A stretch of 64,000 nucleotides of DNA from Calycina herbarum (taxonomy: Eukaryota > Ascomycota > Leotiomycetes > Helotiales > Pezizellaceae), in the NCBI GenBank assembly GCA_001414485.1, contig LLEY01000173.1:1-64000 (forward strand), in the 5' to 3' direction. The notes beneath the pieces were generated by a model. It had not been told where the DNA came from. It saw nothing but the letters and a program-made list of their open reading frames with translations, and did not search any database. Shown here one piece after another: positions 63,155 to 64,000 of the stretch. A program made the translations under genes and the position numbers. Positions within the stretch are counted from its first letter, which is position 1, and every line of letters begins with the position of its first letter.

Positions 63155-64000
63155 TCAGTTACTACCCGCCATCTTTTTAATCACACTAGCAGCAGTCTCT
63201 CGCCCATCATTCATCCGAGATCGTTCTCCAAATAGACGCGCCGTTGCTCTTATTTCTGTGCCACATCTGCTATCTTCATCCAAGACCATGTAAAGCGCAT
63301 CACCAAACTCCTCTGCCGAAACATGAGGTGCGCAACTTTTGTTGGCGAAGAGGCCGATTTTGAGATACTCCGCACAGGTTGCATTACCGTAGGTATCATA
63401 CCATACCGGAAGGATTATCTGCGGCACCCCCGACCTATCATGTTATGCAGTTAGCTACCATTGTTTGGAAATGAATTTGGGAATAACTTCACTCACCTGC
63501 ACGTCTCAAAGTACGCGTTGGCTCCTCCATGATGAACATGTGCCACGACCCCGGGGCGTGTTAGCAGATAGGCAGGGTCGACCGCTAACCACTCCACCAT
63601 CTTGACTCTGCCTTCGGTCCACGAGTCTCCCAGAGCTGCCGTCACGCTGGCCAGATCGTCGTCTTCTGGCACCTTCCTCTTCCATAAAACCAACAGCCGT
63701 GGGTGTTGCTTCAACGCCCGCTCCAGCCCCTTTGCCAGAGCGATACAATCTTCATTCGACAGTGCCAGATGAGAGCCGAAGCTCACCAAGACCATTGCCG
63801 TCTCACTGCCACCCATCCATTCCAAAAGCTGCCTTCCAGATGCCGTGAGGTCATCATTACCCAAAGGCAAAGAGACAATTGGCCCACAGGCGGTGACATT
63901 GTTTGGAATGAGATCCAACGGCAGACTCAGGGCTGGGAGGTCTGGAACCAGATAATGTGTACCTTCTGAGACGTAGGGTCCAATACTCGGTACCGGGCCA
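63155..64000 (-). CDS. UDP-glycosyltransferase (GT1), partial
   Basis: Model complement(join(63155..63434, 63497..>63999)); the 5' part lies beyond the window. The 62-nt intron splits an Arg codon. The visible C-terminal domain (about 260 residues) has the donor-sugar site: MVLVSFGSHLALSNED, RVKMVEWLAVDPAYLL, VVAHVHHGGANAYFETCRSG and PQIILPVWYDTYGNA. The last spans the usual HxGxNS/T...D/E-Q region, with the final Gln replaced (YDTYGNA). Such enzymes glycosylate sterols or secondary metabolites using UDP-glucose. Upstream residues PALSLPLDLIPNNVTACGPI fit the linker before the GT-B C-domain. Confidence 0.85.

Noticed and set aside
1..64000. CRISPR arrays, bacterial operons, tRNA or rRNA genes
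   Set aside because: The organism is eukaryotic by gene content and introns; no regularly spaced repeats were seen, and no cloverleaf with convincing A and B boxes was found by eye.

Overview
The window looks like nuclear DNA of a filamentous ascomycete (Pezizomycotina; Leotiomycetes is a guess). Genes are split by short introns of about 41-110 nt with GT...AG ends and CTAAC-like branch sites. There are recognisable eukaryotic housekeeping genes (NEDD8, elongin A, THO7, tubulin cofactor A, RAD21 cohesin), a melanin-type naphthol reductase, PTH11-like rhodopsin-domain membrane proteins, and transposons carrying the C-to-T / G-to-A decay expected from RIP. All gene models were spliced by eye from reading frames.

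Layout. 0.4-14.3 kb is a conserved, gene-dense block: an F-box protein, a 4-exon protein of unknown function, NEDD8, elongin A, THO7, tubulin cofactor A and a very long coiled-coil protein with a C2HC finger. 15.6-17.2 kb holds a rhodopsin-domain membrane protein and is followed by 4.6 kb with no recognisable gene. 21.8-29.1 kb is accessory: an intronless alpha-kinase with a repeat-encoded proline-rich tail, a small cysteine-motif gene beside its broken paralogue, a basic unknown ORF, and an ankyrin gene broken by four frameshifts, followed by AT-rich repeat remnants. 30.5-37.5 kb is conserved again: RAD21, an SNG1-family membrane protein and a flavin monooxygenase.

38.1-54 kb is a graveyard of genes and transposons. 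A degenerate DUF7580 gene and a degenerate C2H2 gene (acuF-like architecture) stand head to head. The C2H2 gene is split twice: by a four-deep nest (Harbinger-type element > hAT-type element > RIP-mutated pogo/Fot1 element > solo LTR) and by an 840-bp TA-flanked inverted-repeat element. A second copy of that 840-bp element is cut by the start of the window. After these come an apparently intact C2H2 gene, an intact trihydroxynaphthalene reductase (DHN-melanin pathway), a 2EXR-type gene, a gene cut short by a transposon fragment, and a kinase lacking its N-lobe.

54.4-64 kb has the enzyme mix of a small tailoring cluster: an ERG26-like SDR, a 10-exon cytochrome P450 divergent from a second rhodopsin-domain protein, and a UDP-glycosyltransferase running off the right edge. 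No polyketide synthase, NRPS or terpene synthase core is present, so cluster membership is only a hypothesis. I found no convincing tRNA, rRNA or CRISPR.
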